The notes beneath the pieces were generated by a model. It worked only from the letters and a program-made list of their open reading frames with translations, searched no databases and was not told the DNA's origin. Both the position numbers and the translations under genes were made by a program. DNA of 64,000 bases from contig NZ_JAPEQG010000001.1 of NCBI RefSeq assembly GCF_026339735.1, positions 3,224,001-3,288,000 on the forward strand, written 5' to 3'. Positions 60,773 through 64,000 of the stretch are shown piece by piece (within the stretch, counting starts at the first letter, position 1; each line of letters begins with the position of its first letter). The stretch comes from Streptomyces sp. NBC_01669. GTDB lineage: Bacteria > Actinomycetota > Actinomycetes > Streptomycetales > Streptomycetaceae.

Positions 60773-60866
60773 AGTCCGTCCCATCCGTCCCCGTGCAGGT
60801 CAGCGCGGGGACGGACTTCCTCGCCGGGACGGAGATGTCCGTACCTGCAGCGGAGTCCGTACCTGC
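60773..60866. other. Candidate origin of transfer (oriT) upstream of mobC/relaxase
   Basis: Two inverted repeats share one arm. TCCGTCCCCG (60784-60793) pairs with CGGGGACGGA (60806-60815) across a 12-nt loop, and AGTCCGTCCC (60773-60782) pairs with GGGACGGACT (60808-60817). The direct repeat GTCCGTACCTGC follows at 60837 and 60855. The position immediately before the relaxosome genes is where oriT is usually found. Confidence 0.5.
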
Positions 60867-60935
60867 CCTGACCAGCCATGGGACGGATGCGACGGACGTG
60901 ACGAAGCCCTGCCCACATGCCACCGGAGCACCACG

Positions 60936-61634
60936 ATGCACGACAACAACACGAATGACGCCTCCTCCCGCCACTGGAGGGGACTGTTCAGGCTGACCCA
61001 TCGAACAGCAGCAAGCTGGAGCGAACGAGCCTCTAACGAGGCTTTGTCCGCGCTTGCCCCCGCCCCAGGGGTGGCGGAGGAAGAGGCCGGGCGCCAGGGG
61101 GCGCCCGAGCCTGGGGAAGAGATGGCCGAGCCCAGCGCCCCGCCCATCGCCGAGTCCGCTGCCCCGCACGCCGGTGCCGGACCGCCCGCTGAGCAGCCCT
61201 CATGGCGCGAGTCCGACGCCCCGGTGCTGCCCGCGCTGATGAACCGCAAGCGCACCGCCGAGAAGCGCGACCAGGTCAAGAACATCCGCTTCACCCCGAC
61301 CGCTGTACGCACCATCAATGCCGAAGCCGCTCGGCGCGGCCAGCGCTTCGCCAGCTTCGTCGGCGATGCCGCACTCGCCGCAGCGCTCGGCAAAACGAGC
61401 ATGGTGGGCAGTCCGGAAGACGATCCGATCCGCCCGCTGGTAGAAGCCACCGAGGCGCACATCAAGGCGTTGAACCGGATCGGCAACAACCTCAACCAGA
61501 TCACCGAAGCCATCCATCGGGGCGCTGTTCCCGAACACGCTCATGCCGTATTGGACCGCGTCGATCAGGCGGTCCAGCACAGCTACCGGCTGATCGACAA
61601 GTTCGTGGCAGAGGAGGTCGCGCGTGGTGCCTGA
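60936..61634 (+). CDS. mobC: MobC-family relaxosome accessory protein
   Basis: The 232-residue protein has a low-complexity N-terminal half rich in Ala/Pro/Glu and a C-terminal MobC domain: RKRTAEKRDQVKNIRFTPTA as a ribbon-helix-helix-like start and LVEATEAHIKALNRIGNNLNQ, the family signature. MobC proteins bind near oriT and help the relaxase to open DNA. It overlaps the relaxase gene by 11 nt. Confidence 0.87.
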   Translation: MHDNNTNDASSRHWRGLFRLTHRTAASWSERASNEALSALAPAPGVAEEEAGRQGAPEPGEEMAEPSAPPIAESAAPHAGAGPPAEQPSWRESDAPVLPALMNRKRTAEKRDQVKNIRFTPTAVRTINAEAARRGQRFASFVGDAALAAALGKTSMVGSPEDDPIRPLVEATEAHIKALNRIGNNLNQITEAIHRGAVPEHAHAVLDRVDQAVQHSYRLIDKFVAEEVARGA

Positions 61635-63321
61635 CGTCTCCACCGGCTCCGACACCCGTGGCCTGATCAACTACCTCTTCGGCAAGGGGCGGCGAGACGA
61701 GCACACCGACCCCCACATCGTCGCCGCCTGGGACATGGCCGGCGCACCTGACCCCGGCCGCGACCCCACCGCCACCTACACCCAGCTCGCCATGCGCCTG
61801 GACCACTTCGTCGATCTGCGCACCCGCGAACTGGGCGGCAAGAAGCCGCCAAAGCACGTGTGGCACTGCCCGGTACGCACCGCACCCGGCGACCGCTACC
61901 TGACCGACGCCGAATGGGCCGAGGTCGCCCGGCGCATCGTGGCCGCGACGGGCGTCGCACCCGAGGGGGACGAGAAGGCATGCCGTTGGATCGCGGTGCG
62001 CCACGCCGACGATCACATTCACATCATGGCAACCACCGTCCGCGCCGACGGACGCCGCCCCCGCACCCACCGCGACGGACAGCGGGCCCAAGCCGAGTGC
62101 CGCAAGATCGAAGCCGAGTTCGGGCTGCGCCGCCTGAAGTCCGGCGACCTCACCGCTCCGCGCACGCCCACCGGCGCCGAACGTGCCAAGGCCGACCGCC
62201 AGGGCCAGACGGTCACAGCGCGGCAGTGGTTGCGCGAGCAGGCGTACACGGTCGCCGCCGCCGTACTCACCGAAGCCGACTACTTCACCGTGCTGCAGTC
62301 ACTGGGCATCAAGGTCAAGACCCGCCTCGGCCCCGAGACCGGTGACGTGATCGGTTACAGCCTCGCTGCACCTGGCGACGCCAACTCAGCCGACGAGCCC
62401 GTCTGGTACGGCGGCTCGAAACTCGCCCCCGACCTGTCCATCAACCGCCTGCGCGAACGGCTAGCCACCCAGGAAGTGGCCGACCACTCAGAGCACGTGG
62501 CGGACCCCAATACGCCATGGTGGTGCGTCGAGAACTCCCTCAATACGGCGAGCGCCATCCTTGGCTCGGACGACGACGCCGCGGCCCAGGGCCACCTGGA
62601 TGCCTTCGGCGACGTCCTGCACAACATGGCTCGTGCCACACCCGGCCGACACAAGCACGATCTGACGGCGGCAGCCGGGGCGTTCGACCGGGCGCGCCGC
62701 TCAACGATCCGGGCCGACCACCAGGCCGCCACCGTGTTGCGACAGGCAGCCAAGGAACTCGCCCATGCCTCCAGCGAGCCGGGCGGACTCGCGATAGCCG
62801 TGCTCTTCGCGGCCCTGCACTTGACCCGCGCCGCTGCCAAGTGGCACGAGCAACGCGGCCACGAGCAGCAGGCGGCAGCAGCCGAGGAAGCGTTCCGCCA
62901 CCTCCAGGCGGGCTACCAGCAGGCCGCCGCACCGGTCTTGGCGGACCTCGCCCGCCGCGCTCCACGCGCCACAACCGCCAACCGTTTCGAGCAGGACCTT
63001 CGCGCGGTCCTTCCCGACCACGCCGACCGCGTCCTCGCCGACCCCTCGTGGGCCGCCCTGACAACGACCCTCGCCCGCGCCGAGACTGCCGGCCACAACC
63101 CCCGGCACCTCCTGGCCACGGTCGGCGCCCAGCGGGAACTCGGCAGTGCCGAGCGCCCAGCCGAGGTTCTCAACTGGCGCATCACCGCTCAACCGAACAG
63201 GCGGGCTCAAGCGGCTCGCAGGCGAAGCACCGTCAGCGGCACATCGTCCATGTCCGCCACGCCGTACCCATCGGCCACTCCAGTAGCCATGAGGCCCGGA
63301 GAGCCCGGTCGGCACCGCTGA
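61624..63321 (+). CDS. Relaxase/mobilisation nuclease
   Basis: The 565-residue relaxase has the three-histidine metal motif RHADDHIHI (His127, His131, His133) and an early Tyr in INYLFGKG (Tyr17) as candidate nucleophile. The order Tyr then HxDxxHxH fits MOBP-like relaxases. The C-terminal half is Ala/Arg/Leu-rich and helical. It starts at GTG 61624 inside the mobC end. It nicks oriT and leads the strand into the recipient. No coupling protein is seen before the window ends. Confidence 0.9.
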   Translation: MVPDVSTGSDTRGLINYLFGKGRRDEHTDPHIVAAWDMAGAPDPGRDPTATYTQLAMRLDHFVDLRTRELGGKKPPKHVWHCPVRTAPGDRYLTDAEWAEVARRIVAATGVAPEGDEKACRWIAVRHADDHIHIMATTVRADGRRPRTHRDGQRAQAECRKIEAEFGLRRLKSGDLTAPRTPTGAERAKADRQGQTVTARQWLREQAYTVAAAVLTEADYFTVLQSLGIKVKTRLGPETGDVIGYSLAAPGDANSADEPVWYGGSKLAPDLSINRLRERLATQEVADHSEHVADPNTPWWCVENSLNTASAILGSDDDAAAQGHLDAFGDVLHNMARATPGRHKHDLTAAAGAFDRARRSTIRADHQAATVLRQAAKELAHASSEPGGLAIAVLFAALHLTRAAAKWHEQRGHEQQAAAAEEAFRHLQAGYQQAAAPVLADLARRAPRATTANRFEQDLRAVLPDHADRVLADPSWAALTTTLARAETAGHNPRHLLATVGAQRELGSAERPAEVLNWRITAQPNRRAQAARRRSTVSGTSSMSATPYPSATPVAMRPGEPGRHR

Positions 63322-63330
63322 CCCCGGTCA

Positions 63331-63363
63331 GATGCCCTCGCCACGCGTCGTGGCGGGGGCATC
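63331..63363. terminator. Bidirectional terminator between relaxase and HAD-fold genes
   Basis: A 15-bp stem with one mismatch (GATGCCCTCGCCACG with CGTGGCGGGGGCATC) and 3-nt loop lies 10 nt past the relaxase stop. Confidence 0.7.
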
Positions 63364-63386
63364 GGCCCTTCTGCCCCGGATTCGCG

Positions 63387-63965
63387 TCAGGCTGCTTCGG
63401 TTTCGCTCGGAGCAGCAGGTGCAGCAGTCCGCACAGCGAGCAGCCGCCCTGCCCACGCCCGGGCCTCGGCCAAGTGTTCAGCCTGGAGTCCGGCACGGGG
63501 GTCAGGTTGGATCAGGAGGGTCGCCGCGCCACGGGCGGTGCGCTCTGCGGCCCAGGAGTGGTCGAGGCTGGTGAAGTCGTCGTCGATCCACACAGCGGGG
63601 GCGTCGCCCAGCCAGGCGTCGACGTGGTCGCGCTTCCACAGGTATCCGTTGGGGTGGCTGGTGGTGATCTGGGGACGCGGCAGGTCGACGTGCGGCAGAG
63701 GCGGGAGGTCGAGGAGCGGACCGATCAGGGTGGTGGCGTCCTGCCGCCAGCTGGTGCACCAGACCGGCGTGACCAGACCCGTACTGATCACGTCCATGAG
63801 CATGGGGCCGTGGGCGGGGTTGAGCCAGATGGTGACCGGGTCGTCGGCGCTGCGGCCGGTGGGGACGACGTCGTAGCGGGCGTGGGTGGCCGGGGTCGAG
63901 CCGTCCGCGTCGGGGAAGGGTATGAGGATGCCGTCGATGTCGAGGAGCAGGTAGGGCGGGCGCAT
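63387..63965 (-). CDS. HAD-fold hydrolase-like protein
   Basis: The 192-residue protein has the HAD motif I LLLDIDGILIPF, motif II-like TPVWCTSWR, and the acidic motif WIDDDF near the C-terminus. It is closest in layout to the HAD domain found in nucleic-acid repair and tRNA/polynucleotide-kinase contexts. GGAGGA precedes ATG 63965. It lies on the opposite strand from the mobilisation genes and is probably cargo of the element. The substrate is unknown. Confidence 0.78.
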   Translation of the reverse strand: MRPPYLLLDIDGILIPFPDADGSTPATHARYDVVPTGRSADDPVTIWLNPAHGPMLMDVISTGLVTPVWCTSWRQDATTLIGPLLDLPPLPHVDLPRPQITTSHPNGYLWKRDHVDAWLGDAPAVWIDDDFTSLDHSWAAERTARGAATLLIQPDPRAGLQAEHLAEARAWAGRLLAVRTAAPAAPSETEAA

Positions 63966-64000
63966 CGGTTCCTCCAGGGGAAGCCGGGGCGAATGGCTGT

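Noticed and set aside
56985..63965. Interpretation as a prophage
   Set aside because: Integrase, repressor and excisionase are present, but there are no capsid, tail or lysis genes; MobC and relaxase indicate a mobilizable element.

Overview
The base composition is very GC-rich, with almost only G or C at third codon positions. Together with the gene set (a cvn conservon, HspR- and ClgR-type boxes at lon, Ni-superoxide dismutase with its maturation protease, a fused 2-oxoglutarate dehydrogenase, many ECF sigma factors), this points to a Streptomyces chromosome. Most of the window looks like conserved chromosomal core. Two blocks stand out as accessory: 29089-42632 and 56985 to the right edge.

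Layout. 2-3803: a degenerate kinase fused to a PQQ-type beta-propeller, and an NlpC/P60 cell-wall hydrolase. 3905-9653 (minus): a conservon (CvnA-B-C-D) followed by a styrene-monooxygenase-like flavoprotein. 9993-13418: a PP2C-like phosphatase, a MarR regulator, a GH25 muramidase and a NodB-type lipoprotein. 13755-16175: Lon, with HAIR and ClgR-type boxes in front of it. 16360-17608: a decayed nucleotidyltransferase and a rhomboid-like membrane protein. 17761-22054: a sigma/anti-sigma/ABC-transporter operon. 22168-28999: a spermidine-synthase-like protein, a two-component system and 2-oxoglutarate dehydrogenase.

29089-42632 (minus) is a co-directional block that joins two systems. The upstream part is a vWA-MoxR-VMAP ternary conflict module (Trypco1-like protein, trypsin/VMAP-C protease, MoxR AAA+ ATPase, vWA/TPR protein). 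The downstream part is an FxSxx-COOH RiPP module (precursor FxsA, radical SAM/SPASM FxsB, HExxH protein, TIR-like/NB-ARC/TPR protein). The precursor ends FTNAF rather than FxSxx, and a possible 47-residue ORF bridges the last two genes. This is the most interesting part of the window.

42830-56977 returns to core genes: a small DUF6104-type protein, a DUF4097/PadR pair with an operator-like promoter, a Clp-N/HTH pair with tandem palindromes and a probable leaderless promoter, an MDR oxidoreductase, malic enzyme, a glutamate-type ABC uptake operon, a SigE-family sigma factor with its membrane partner, a methyltransferase, a CGNR protein, and sodX/sodN. From 56985 an integrative mobilizable element begins directly behind sodN: tyrosine integrase, XRE regulator, excisionase, a DUF3631 ATPase with an iteron-like GGGGACC array, a candidate oriT, MobC and relaxase, then an HAD-fold protein. 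Its far end lies outside the window. I saw no tRNA, rRNA, CRISPR array or IS element.
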